Below, one piece after another: positions 8,273 to 16,304 of a DNA stretch of 64,000 nucleotides; the stretch's first letter is position 1; the number at the start of each line of letters is the position of its first letter. Below the pieces are notes generated by a model. That model saw only the letters and a list, made by a program, of their open reading frames with translations, did not search any database and had not been told where the DNA came from. The translations under genes and the position numbers were made by a program. This stretch comes from Enterococcus sp. 9E7_DIV0242 (GTDB taxonomy: Bacteria > Bacillota > Bacilli > Lactobacillales > Enterococcaceae), in the NCBI RefSeq assembly GCF_002140975.2, contig NZ_CP147247.1, positions 4,019,001 to 4,083,000 of the forward strand, in the 5' to 3' direction.

Positions 8273-9686
8273 AATATCGGGATTTAAAAGTGTCATTTTT
8301 ATCTATACCATCTCCATCATTCTTCTGATTGCGGCAACTCTTTCAATTGCTTGGTATGTAACACATCTTACAACGATTGTTCGTCCCGATGGACAATCCT
8401 CTACTAGTAACTGGCCGCAGCAGTATACAGAAAGTTTTATTGATAATATTACAGTTGAAAAGGGAATTCCGGTAATTAGTGAGCAAGGACGAGCTTCTTT
8501 GAGAAGGAATCAGCTTTGGATACAGCTTCTAGATAGCGAAGGGAATCAAATTATTCAATACGATAAACCAACAGATGCAATGGATAGTTACTCGTTCAGC
8601 GAGTTGCTTACAGTGCAGAAAACCAATCGCGTAGCGGAGCATACGGCATTTATCATGCCAATGACAGTTGACGGGGATGATCTGACCTATATTATCGGGT
8701 TTCCAGTGAACCTATCAAAAAGAACAATGTATTTTAACAGCGATTCCTACGGAGGTATGCGTTCAAGCATCTTTGCGTTGCTTATAGGTGTGGTTATTTT
8801 TGTTTTGATAGCTGGCTTGATTTATGGAGTATGGCTGACGAAGCACTTGTCAAAGATCGTTGTATCGTCAAGAGAAATTGCTACGAGAAGCTATTCATCG
8901 ATAAAGGAGACAGGCGTTTTTTCTGATGCCTATAGCAGTCTAAATCAATTGGATATTGAAATACAAAAAAGTGATGCATTTCGGGAAAAAGCAGATGCAA
9001 TGAAACAAGAATGGATCGCCAATATCACCCATGATTTAAAGACGCCGTTGTCTCCAATAAAAGGTTATGCAGAGTTATTAACGGATGGATTTTCAACGAA
9101 TTCTGAAGAGGACATCGTACGATATGGGGAGAACATAGTGAACAACGTTCTCTCTACAGAGCGGCTGATCAATGATTTGAAATTGGTTTATCAGATGGAA
9201 AGTGGAGCTGTTCCCTTAAATATGCAACAGATCGATTTATCGAGTGAGGTCAGAGAAACAATAATTGACCTGTTGAATCAGCCGAAGTTTGCTGATCGGT
9301 CAATAGAATATCGGTGTGAAGATGCGCCTGTAAAAATAACAGTCGATCCCATGTTGATCAAGCGAACTATTGAAAATATCATCATCAATGCCTTGATTCA
9401 TAATCCTGTTGAAACAGAAATCATTGTTGTGTTGGAAGTAGCTGACGAAATCACACTTTCTATCAAAGATAACGGAAAAGGGATTTCTGATGAAGAAATG
9501 AAAAAAGTATTTGATCGCTATTATCGAGGAAATCATAACGATGAGAAACCAGAGGGCTCAGGTTTAGGGCTCGCGATAGCGAAGCAAGTCATTGAATTGC
9601 ATAATGGGAAAATAGCGATTCGAAGCACGAGTGATGAAGGAACAACAATTCTTATTCACCTACCCAAAAAAGCAGAAGAAAATTAA
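8265..9686 (+). CDS. Sensor histidine kinase, partner of the OmpR-type regulator
   Basis: The 473-residue kinase has an N-terminal membrane segment (about 8-30), an extracytoplasmic sensor region of roughly 130 residues, a second membrane segment (about 168-190), a HAMP-like linker, the H-box WIANITHDLKTPLSPIK with phosphoacceptor His256, and a HATPase domain with the N-box, DNGKGI and GSGLGLAI motifs. The sensor region has no domain I recognise. The stop codon lies in the first of four direct repeats that precede the ABC operon. Confidence 0.9.
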   Translation: MHKISGFKSVIFIYTISIILLIAATLSIAWYVTHLTTIVRPDGQSSTSNWPQQYTESFIDNITVEKGIPVISEQGRASLRRNQLWIQLLDSEGNQIIQYDKPTDAMDSYSFSELLTVQKTNRVAEHTAFIMPMTVDGDDLTYIIGFPVNLSKRTMYFNSDSYGGMRSSIFALLIGVVIFVLIAGLIYGVWLTKHLSKIVVSSREIATRSYSSIKETGVFSDAYSSLNQLDIEIQKSDAFREKADAMKQEWIANITHDLKTPLSPIKGYAELLTDGFSTNSEEDIVRYGENIVNNVLSTERLINDLKLVYQMESGAVPLNMQQIDLSSEVRETIIDLLNQPKFADRSIEYRCEDAPVKITVDPMLIKRTIENIIINALIHNPVETEIIVVLEVADEITLSIKDNGKGISDEEMKKVFDRYYRGNHNDEKPEGSGLGLAIAKQVIELHNGKIAIRSTSDEGTTILIHLPKKAEEN

Positions 9687-9736
9687 GGTTAAACTAAGGT
9701 TTACTGAAAGTTGCTATAAGGCTACAGGTCTATACT
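9685..9736 (+). promoter_or_regulatory. Four 11-bp direct repeats plus -10 element of the ABC exporter operon
   Basis: Four adjacent 11-mers begin AAGGTT, AAGGTT, AAAGTT and AAGGCT (9685, 9696, 9707, 9718). Eleven-base phasing is the usual layout of OmpR-family binding sites. A TATACT at 9731-9736 gives a good -10, whereas the -35 region is poor, as expected for an activator-dependent promoter. The neighbouring response regulator is the obvious candidate. Confidence 0.6.
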
Positions 9737-9765
9737 CATTTATGAGAGATCTGTCGTCTTTTTTT
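9724..9765 (+). terminator. Terminator between kinase and ABC genes, overlapping the ABC promoter
   Basis: ACAGGTCT (9724-9731) pairs with AGATCTGT (9747-9754), an inner CTCA/TGAG stem extends it, and seven Ts follow at 9759-9765. Transcripts from the kinase would stop here. A transcript starting from the TATACT at 9731 would begin inside the stem and escape. Confidence 0.65.
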
Positions 9766-9789
9766 ATTACTGGGAGAGGAGCAATAGAT

Positions 9790-10692
9790 ATGGAGCTTTC
9801 TATTCAGAATTTAAGTAAAAAATATCACGATAAGCTAGTTGTAAAAGAGATGAATGTAACGCTGACGCCAGGTGTGTATGGTTTGCTAGGTGCTAACGGT
9901 GCAGGGAAAACTACGTTAATGAGAATGCTGGCTGGTGTATTGAGACCAACTACAGGCAGTATTTCTTTTAATGGCGAAGCAATCCACATACTTGGAGAGG
10001 AATATCACGCTCAATTAGGGTATCTTCCTCAAGAATTTGGTTATTATCCTGAGTTTACTGCTAGAGAGTTCATGTTGTATATGGCGGCAGTCAAGGGCTT
10101 GGAGAAGAGCGTGGCAAAAAGAAAGACAGAAAAACTGCTTCATTTAGTCAATTTACAAGCAGTTGCTGATAAAAAAATCAAGTCCTACTCAGGAGGGATG
10201 AAACAGCGTTTGGGGATTGCTCAGGCAGAACTGAATGATCCTGCTATTTTATTGTTGGATGAACCAACAGCAGGACTTGATCCAAAGGAGCGTGTACGCT
10301 TTCGCAATCTTATTTCTGATTTTTCAAAAGAAAAAATTGTACTTCTGTCTACTCATATTGTTTCAGATGTAACTTACATTGCAGATAAGATATTGATGAT
10401 GAAAGAAGGCCAGCTTTTCTTGCAGGGGCCGATGCAGACAGTTGCTGCGAAGATAAAAGGAAAGGTTTGGGAGGTTCTAGTTGATGCTCAGAAGGCAGTT
10501 GAATACAGTAAACGTTTTTCAGTGGTCAATCTTCGACATGAAGAAGTAGGAGTACGATTAAGAATCGTTCATGACACACAACCGAACAGAGAGGCACACC
10601 TGGTAGAGCCAAATTTAGAAGATTTGTTTCTTTATTACTTTGGAGAAATTGAGCAGAGAAGAGAGGAGCAGACAGATGCTGATCAAATATGA
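9790..10692 (+). CDS. ABC transporter ATP-binding protein
   Basis: A 300-residue ABC ATPase with Walker A GANGAGKTT, Q-loop LPQEFGYYP, signature YSGGMKQRLGIAQ, Walker B LLLDEPTAGLDP and the switch histidine in STHIVSD. The chosen ATG at 9790 follows GGGAGAGGAG; the frame is open further upstream, but there it overlaps the kinase end, the repeats and the terminator. The C-terminal extension (about 215-300) is typical of exporter ATPases of the BcrA/CcmA group. The ABC-2 permease starts 17 bases before its stop codon. Confidence 0.9.
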   Translation: MELSIQNLSKKYHDKLVVKEMNVTLTPGVYGLLGANGAGKTTLMRMLAGVLRPTTGSISFNGEAIHILGEEYHAQLGYLPQEFGYYPEFTAREFMLYMAAVKGLEKSVAKRKTEKLLHLVNLQAVADKKIKSYSGGMKQRLGIAQAELNDPAILLLDEPTAGLDPKERVRFRNLISDFSKEKIVLLSTHIVSDVTYIADKILMMKEGQLFLQGPMQTVAAKIKGKVWEVLVDAQKAVEYSKRFSVVNLRHEEVGVRLRIVHDTQPNREAHLVEPNLEDLFLYYFGEIEQRREEQTDADQI

Positions 10693-11905
10693 ATTTCTCA
10701 AAATTATACGTAGAAGGTCAACGCTTATTATGCTGGCAGTTAGCTTGGTAGTAACAGGTTTTCTGTTTGGATTGCCAATCATGCAATATCAAACAGTTAC
10801 TCAAAGCGAAACATTAAAGGGAACCGAAGCAATCTCCTATGAAAAAGAAAGGCAAGAAGCATTGTCTGTTGTCTTAACAGATGATTATGTTCAGGAAACG
10901 ATCGAAGAGTACCAACAGCTTTTTCAAATTCCTGAAAATGTTGGTTATGATGGTGATGAGAGCTTTCTAATTGGTGATGCCTATTGGTCATTTGTTTCTC
11001 CGCGAACAAAATTGCTGAATATAGTAGCGGCAAATTATGATCGACCAGGAGAAAATTCAGGGTACAATAAACTACCGGAAATGGATCTGAAAAATGAACT
11101 TGACTTTTATCAACGACGTGAAAGCAAAATAAAAGAATTATTGGATACGCCATCCAGAGAATTAACGAAACAGCAAAAAAACTATTGGCTCACAATGAGT
11201 AGTAAAGTAAAGACGCCACTGCAATATGGCTATTATGAAGGATGGGAGATCATTATCAGTAGTTTTGAACTGTTAATGTTCGGGTTGCTGGCGGTTTGTA
11301 TTACACTTGCACCTGTATTTTCGGGAGAGTATCTAACAGGAACGGCTGCCGTTCTTTTGGCGAGCAAATATGGAAAAACTAAATTGATCACAGCAAAAAT
11401 CATTGCTTCGTTATTGTTTGGACTACTTGCGTTTACTATCCATGTCGTAGTGGCTTTTGGCTTACCTCTGGCTGCTTTTGGGATAGATGGCTGGAATTTA
11501 AATGTACAAATAGCCAACATGAGTATCCCATATCCACTAACTTTTTTACAAGCTGCGAGTATCAATCTTGCTGTAATTTATGTTCTGTTGCTCGCTATGA
11601 TAGGCTTGACACTTTTGCTGTCTGCAAAAATGAAAAGTCCGTATCTTGTATTAACAATAATAGTACCAGTGCTCTTTATTCCGCTATTTCTCTCTCCCTC
11701 TGGCACTACTGGCTGGTATAATGGCTTGTTGTTTCTATTGCCTTATCGGGCTACCAGACCTGAATTAAATAATTATGTGTCCTATCAGATCGGTCAGTGG
11801 GTTGTAGATGTATTTACTATGCGGTTGGTGTGTTATGGTGGCATCTTTCTAGTCACACTGCCATTTGCACGATCACTATTTAAGAAGCATCAAGTTTCAG
11901 GATAA
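10676..11905 (+). CDS. ABC-2 type permease, exporter subunit
   Basis: The 409-residue membrane protein has one N-terminal membrane segment, a large hydrophilic extracytoplasmic region (about 45-185) rich in charged residues, and a C-terminal block of about five membrane segments, the layout of ABC-2 permeases. Start ATG at 10676 follows AGAGGAG and overlaps the ATPase gene, so expression is coupled. With the upstream two-component system it forms an inducible export module. The substrate is not evident; antimicrobial peptide or lipid export are possibilities. Confidence 0.82.
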   Translation: MLIKYEFLKIIRRRSTLIMLAVSLVVTGFLFGLPIMQYQTVTQSETLKGTEAISYEKERQEALSVVLTDDYVQETIEEYQQLFQIPENVGYDGDESFLIGDAYWSFVSPRTKLLNIVAANYDRPGENSGYNKLPEMDLKNELDFYQRRESKIKELLDTPSRELTKQQKNYWLTMSSKVKTPLQYGYYEGWEIIISSFELLMFGLLAVCITLAPVFSGEYLTGTAAVLLASKYGKTKLITAKIIASLLFGLLAFTIHVVVAFGLPLAAFGIDGWNLNVQIANMSIPYPLTFLQAASINLAVIYVLLLAMIGLTLLLSAKMKSPYLVLTIIVPVLFIPLFLSPSGTTGWYNGLLFLLPYRATRPELNNYVSYQIGQWVVDVFTMRLVCYGGIFLVTLPFARSLFKKHQVSG

Positions 11906-11944
11906 ATAGACGACTGGATGGTTATAAAATTGAAGCACTGCACT

Positions 11945-11995
11945 AAAAAACATAGATAAAATTCTTCTTATAATTTAGACAGAATTTTATCTATG
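11945..11995 (-). terminator. Terminator of the RimL-type acetyltransferase gene
   Basis: A perfect 14-bp AT-rich stem (11951-11964 with 11982-11995) is followed on the minus strand by six Ts (As at 11945-11950). Confidence 0.75.
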
Positions 11996-12038
11996 ACTAT
12001 TAGGTACATCTTAATAAAACCATATTGGCAGTTATTCA

Positions 12039-12599
12039 CTATTGATTTTTAAGGAAGTCTTGTTTTAATAGGTAGTAGTAATTCATATCTCTAAATCTAC
12101 CATACATTAATTTTTCTTCTTTTTGTGTTCCTACGAAAGTAAAGCCATTTTTTAATGCTACTTTATTACTTGGTATATTTTCGGTATCCGCTACGATAGT
12201 TAGTCGATTTAGTTCTAAATTTTTAAAGGCATATTCACATAACTTCTTAACTACCTTAGAAATTATCCCTCTATTTTCATACTCCGAATGAATCCAATAA
12301 CCGATTTCAGCTTGTTGGCTAGTCAAGTCTATTCCATGAAAATCTGTACAACCGATTAATTTATTATTAATAGCTATAAAGAAGAGAGCATCGGTTTGCT
12401 TAGCTACACCTTCTAATTTCATTTTGAAATATTCTTCTTGGTTCGTGTATTCAACAACCCCGTCAACAAAATCTAAAAATTGTCTAAGATGTTCTCTATC
12501 GGAATCTATTAACTCAAACAATTCTTTTGCCATTCTTATCTCTGGATAAACAAGATACAACTCATCTTCAATAGGCATTTTAAAATAATTTTTATTCAT
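12039..12599 (-). CDS. GNAT acetyltransferase, RimJ/RimL type
   Basis: The 186-residue protein is a GNAT N-acetyltransferase of the RimJ/RimL group, which uses acetyl-CoA to modify protein N-termini or small amines. The EIGYWIHSEYENRGIISKVVK stretch holds the acetyl-CoA binding turn, and NRLTIVADTENIPSNKVALKNGF is the usual C-terminal motif ending in the N-x-x-A-x-x-x-G-F pattern. The start ATG at 12597-12599 is preceded by AAAAGGAG. The substrate is unknown and the gene stands alone. Confidence 0.88.
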   Translation of the reverse strand: MNKNYFKMPIEDELYLVYPEIRMAKELFELIDSDREHLRQFLDFVDGVVEYTNQEEYFKMKLEGVAKQTDALFFIAINNKLIGCTDFHGIDLTSQQAEIGYWIHSEYENRGIISKVVKKLCEYAFKNLELNRLTIVADTENIPSNKVALKNGFTFVGTQKEEKLMYGRFRDMNYYYLLKQDFLKNQ

Positions 12600-12977
12600 A
12601 GTAATTCTCCTTTTGCATGCAATAATAGATCGTTCCTATCTAATTTATTTCAGGTAGTATATTCTTTTCTATTCTATCAAAGAAGTTCAATAGAAAAAAG
12701 AGAGCTAGTAGAAGTGCCAATATATGAGGAACAGTTGGATTTAGAACATCTATTTGAATTCATATCATTACAATAAAGAAATGAAGTGTTATTTTACATG
12801 TCGGTATCAAGAATAATTAGGACGTAAACAAATAAAAAGAAGAGAAAATTGTCCATAAAAAGTGGATTTTTTTCTCTTCTTTCTGTCTTTATAATAACAT
12901 AAAATGCCCTAAAAAAACAGTCTGTTTATTTTTAGAAATCTATGGTATTAAGCATATACAGAAAGGGAGGGGCTAGT
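12600..12977. other. Intergenic stretch with a strong hairpin
   Basis: No gene is supported here. The main feature is the hairpin at 12836-12882. A frame of about 40 codons ending in TAA near 12775 has no start codon with a ribosome binding site. Confidence 0.5.
12836..12890. terminator. Bidirectional terminator-like hairpin
   Basis: AAAGAAGAGAAAA (12836-12848) pairs perfectly with 12870-12882, with an inner TCCAT/GTGGA stem. T-rich tracts lie on both sides. It has no obvious plus-strand gene upstream, so its substrate transcript is unclear. Confidence 0.55.
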
Positions 12978-13436
12978 GTGAAATATGATATGGTATCGTT
13001 ATTTAATGAACTGCAGGATCAGAATGGTATTTCGCTGAATCAGGTAATTCAACGACAAGAGCTGCATTTATCAGAGCTTCAGCTTCAAGAGCTTGCTGTA
13101 AAAAGAGAGGAATCGTTGGAAGCCAATCACCTCATTGATTTATCCTCAGATAGCCAGCGATACATTGCGACACAATTGGATCAATCAACATTGACAACAA
13201 CGAAGAACTATTTTCAGCATTTGATCGACTTGCAGGAGAGTTTTTACTTTTTGAGAAGCAATCTACCATTTTCTTATTCGGATGAAGAGCTGCTGGAAAA
13301 ATTGATTGCTACTTTTGAAAAATATGAAGGATCTATTTCTCCTATGCAAGGCGCGCTTGAGGAATGGTTGATCGAAGAAAATCTCAAGGGAGGCACACTA
13401 GATGACGGAATTGACAACTCGCTTGGAAAGAAATGA
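12978..13436 (+). CDS. Uncharacterised protein, first gene of a two-gene unit (DUF6323-like)
   Basis: About 152 residues, hydrophilic and mostly helical, with no membrane segment or signal peptide. The GTG at 12978 is chosen because it follows GGGAGGGG at ideal spacing; an ATG 36 bases earlier lacks a site. It overlaps the next gene by 35 bases. From memory the pair resembles the DUF6323/DUF6179 neighbours seen in Enterococcus and Clostridia, but I could not verify this. No function is known to me. Confidence 0.7.
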   Translation: MKYDMVSLFNELQDQNGISLNQVIQRQELHLSELQLQELAVKREESLEANHLIDLSSDSQRYIATQLDQSTLTTTKNYFQHLIDLQESFYFLRSNLPFSYSDEELLEKLIATFEKYEGSISPMQGALEEWLIEENLKGGTLDDGIDNSLGKK

Positions 13437-14649
13437 CATTCTAATTCTATTGAGAAAAAAGATGTTAGAAAAAATGAGTGGTACGACAACTATGCCTATT
13501 GACGAAGCAGAAAATCTGCTGCAATCCATTTTATATGTTTTGGCCCATGCTGAGAGGATAGGAAAAGATGCATCTTCTGTATTTGAAAAATTTGAGCAAG
13601 GTAAGCAAGCGATAAAACAACAGCTTGCTCATGCTGCGGATGTGTACCATCTTGTATTGAAAACAAATAATCAGCTGCCGATAGACTCCTATCAGAATCT
13701 GCTAAAAGACTTTTCTGATTTTTTTACCAGCTATGATCTGGACTACGCTGCTCATCAAACAGGGCCACTATGGATCGATTATCAATTGGCATTTTCAGTG
13801 GATGACCAACAACTGAAGGGCGTCGATTTTGTTTCTGTTTATTTAGAAAATCTACTGTATGAGAATTTGTTTTGCCAATGTTTTCCCAAGCATGTGTTGA
13901 AAGAAATGTTTGATGTTTATGGAAAGCAGCTGCAAATGGATTATCGAACAGATATCAACAATATTTATGATCGTGTGCTTTTTCAAGTGTTCGGACGCTG
14001 GCTTACAGGGAGAAAGCAGTCTGATTCTCTTTTACTGACAGAAACTGATTTTCAATCGTTGGAGATTATGTTCGAGTATCAAGAAGAAGGTCAAATAGGA
14101 GAAGCGTTCAAAAAACTTTTAGTAGAGCTGCGATTACCGGAAGCTGCATACTATTGGCACACCTTTCAGCTTTTTTTTGATAGGGTGAACGAAGCGGGTT
14201 CCGAGGCAAATCGACGAGCCTTGTTCATTTTTGAACGTCCTGTGACTACCGTTTTTTTAGTGAATGAGGGAATGCTGGCAACTGATTTTTCAGCTGTATC
14301 AATAAGTGCAGAACATATGAATGGAGAAGAAAAAATCAAATTATTGATGAACAATTTTCAATCGATTTACGATTATCTGGACTTCTTCGAGCTGGGGGTT
14401 TTAGAGGATAATGAATACTTTTTGCTGTTCAACTGTTTAGGCTCAGAAATGCTTGCCGTGTTCATCAAATTTGCACTGAGAGACTTGCGAGAGGAATCTG
14501 GAAATTTGGAGGTATTCAGCCAGCAATTTGTTGAGGAGCGGTGGAAACAATTGCTGCAAAGCTACTTAAGATCAACGGATAAAAAAGTAAGAGCAGTGTT
14601 GGATAGCTATTTGAAAAAACTTGAGCTACCACCTGTAGATTTTCGATGA
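13402..14649 (+). CDS. Uncharacterised protein, second gene of the unit (DUF6179-like)
   Basis: A 415-residue soluble helical protein with no membrane segments, signal peptide or nucleotide-binding motif that I can see. Start ATG at 13402 follows GGGAGG within the preceding gene, so the two are translationally coupled and probably form a complex. The sequence is rich in aromatic and acidic residues, including a QSIYDYLDFFELGVLEDNEYF segment. Likely DUF6179 family from memory. No function can be assigned. Confidence 0.72.
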   Translation: MTELTTRLERNDILILLRKKMLEKMSGTTTMPIDEAENLLQSILYVLAHAERIGKDASSVFEKFEQGKQAIKQQLAHAADVYHLVLKTNNQLPIDSYQNLLKDFSDFFTSYDLDYAAHQTGPLWIDYQLAFSVDDQQLKGVDFVSVYLENLLYENLFCQCFPKHVLKEMFDVYGKQLQMDYRTDINNIYDRVLFQVFGRWLTGRKQSDSLLLTETDFQSLEIMFEYQEEGQIGEAFKKLLVELRLPEAAYYWHTFQLFFDRVNEAGSEANRRALFIFERPVTTVFLVNEGMLATDFSAVSISAEHMNGEEKIKLLMNNFQSIYDYLDFFELGVLEDNEYFLLFNCLGSEMLAVFIKFALRDLREESGNLEVFSQQFVEERWKQLLQSYLRSTDKKVRAVLDSYLKKLELPPVDFR

Positions 14650-14770
14650 GAATAGGAACTCTCTTGTATGCAAAAAGAAAAATTGTGCTATAATTAAGGG
14701 GATATCGATGTAATGAGCACCTGAATGAAAATTTAGTTAAAATTTTCATACACGGGAAAGTAGGGGTACT

Positions 14771-15304
14771 ATGAAGATTCCTAAAGAAGGAGAGTTTGTA
14801 ACCATTCAGAGTTATAAACATGACGGTCACTTACATCGAACCTGGCGAGATACCATGGTATTAAAGACAAGTGAGTATTCTCTTATCGGCGTGAACGATC
14901 ATACTTTGGTCACAGAGTCTGATGGTCGTCGTTGGGTCACTCGTGAGCCAGCTATTGTTTATTTTCACAAAAAATACTGGTTCAACGTAATAGCAATGAT
15001 CAGAGAAAAGGGGGTTTCTTATTATTGCAATCTGGCTTCACCGTTTCTTTTAGATGACGAAGCTTTGAAGTATATCGATTATGATTTAGATATCAAGGTT
15101 TTTCCTGATGGCGAAAAACGCTTGCTTGATGTAGATGAATATGAATTTCACAGCAAAATCATGAATTATCCGAATGATATCGATTTTATTTTGAAGGAGA
15201 ATGTAAAAATTCTTGTAGATTGGATTAATAATGAACGCGGACCATTTTCTGAGGCTTATATTGATATCTGGTATCAGCGTTATCAGCAACTAGCTAAAAA
15301 GTAG
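14771..15304 (+). CDS. DUF402 nucleoside tri-/diphosphate phosphatase (Ntdp type)
   Basis: The 177-residue protein matches the DUF402 family characterised in Staphylococcus as a metal-dependent phosphatase of nucleoside tri- and diphosphates. Characteristic parts are the N-terminal [12 protein letters not shown], the central [13 protein letters not shown], then YCNLASPF and a [14 protein letters not shown] segment holding the acidic metal ligands, and the DVDEYEFH stretch. Length is standard. It is followed by a strong terminator and appears monocistronic. Confidence 0.88.
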   Translation: MKIPKEGEFVTIQSYKHDGHLHRTWRDTMVLKTSEYSLIGVNDHTLVTESDGRRWVTREPAIVYFHKKYWFNVIAMIREKGVSYYCNLASPFLLDDEALKYIDYDLDIKVFPDGEKRLLDVDEYEFHSKIMNYPNDIDFILKENVKILVDWINNERGPFSEAYIDIWYQRYQQLAKK

Positions 15305-15327
15305 TCGATGTAAAGATCCGATTGAAC

Positions 15328-15368
15328 ATAAAACACCCTGCGCTGTTGAGCGTAGGGTGTTTTATTGT
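15328..15368 (+). terminator. Terminator of the DUF402 gene
   Basis: A 17-bp stem (15328-15344 with 15349-15365, one G-U pair) with a 4-base loop and flanking A and T runs. Confidence 0.85.
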
Positions 15369-15401
15369 GTGTGGTAATGTTTACTGATCAAGGGAATCCT
15401 A

Positions 15402-16241
15402 TCAACAAATATGATAAACTTCTGTCAGCTTTTCAATGGCTGCTAGTACATAAGGCTCTGTTGTCGCTTCAAGGCTGGCGAACATCAACGGTTTGTCATG
15501 CTTCAAGAAGCTGAGAATTTGGTTGTATTTCATCCAACCCGTTCCAACAGGCACGATTTTGACTTGATTGTTTTCAATGACAAAATCTTTGAGGTGGAAA
15601 CAGCTGATGTCATCACGCAGCTCAGTCAAAGCATTGAAGACAACTTCTTCCTGTTTTTGATAGTTGTCTAATGAGATCAGATTCGCGCAATCCATGATGA
15701 TTTTCAAATTGGGCGACTGAATTTCATCGATCAGCCGCCGTGCTAGAGCTGAGGTATGAAGCGGATGATTGATTCCTGCTTCAATGCCGACCGTAACACC
15801 AAAATTTTCTGCAAATGCCACTAGCTCGATAATTGATTCCCGTGCAGCGACATAGGCTTCTTCTGTAAAATTCTTCATTGTATAGCCATTTCCAACACTT
15901 CCGGTTTCAGTCCCAACCAATGCAGCGTGGTAATCCTTTGCCAGAGTAATATGGTGTTTAAAAATAGCCAGTTCTTTTTCCCTGATGAACGGATCTGGGC
16001 TGGCAAGGTTGATATAACAGCCAAGTATAGAGACTTTGATACCCATATTTTGCAGATAATCCCCAATGTAACTGGCTGTGCCGCTGGAAATACTGGTCAA
16101 ATCCGGTGCTAGTTCAGGAAAGGATTTTTTCACAGCAAATTGAATATGAGAGAAGCCGTATTTTTGGATTTTGTGCCCAAGCTCTTCACGTGTTTCAGCA
16201 GTAAGATCATGGGCGCGAATCCCTAGATTTAAAGGAATCAT
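15402..16241 (-). CDS. Sugar phosphate isomerase/epimerase family protein (TIM barrel)
   Basis: The 279-residue product belongs to the AP_endonuc_2/xylose-isomerase-like TIM-barrel family. Metal-binding acidic residues appear in GTETGS, GIEAGINHPLH, IMDCANLIS, CFHLKDF and the closing ASLEATT, matching the Glu-Asp-His-Glu pattern of sugar epimerases such as tagatose 3-epimerase. It lies 63 bases after uxaC on the same strand, so it is probably in that operon. A role in interconverting a uronate-derived sugar or hydroxypyruvate is inferred from context only; the substrate is unknown. Confidence 0.78.
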   Translation of the reverse strand: MIPLNLGIRAHDLTAETREELGHKIQKYGFSHIQFAVKKSFPELAPDLTSISSGTASYIGDYLQNMGIKVSILGCYINLASPDPFIREKELAIFKHHITLAKDYHAALVGTETGSVGNGYTMKNFTEEAYVAARESIIELVAFAENFGVTVGIEAGINHPLHTSALARRLIDEIQSPNLKIIMDCANLISLDNYQKQEEVVFNALTELRDDISCFHLKDFVIENNQVKIVPVGTGWMKYNQILSFLKHDKPLMFASLEATTEPYVLAAIEKLTEVYHIC

Positions 16242-16304
16242 TGTGTAACCTCTTTTCTTAAGTGGTTCATTGATTATTGCTAAATGATCGATATTCTCTG
16301 CTAT

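Noticed and set aside
9631..9789. Upstream extension of the ABC ATPase frame
   Set aside because: It overlaps the kinase end, the direct repeats and the terminator; the ATG at 9790 has the ribosome binding site and the normal family start.
12648..12776. Frame of about 40 codons ending in TAA upstream of the hairpin at 12836
   Set aside because: No start codon with a ribosome binding site and no recognisable motif; likely chance.
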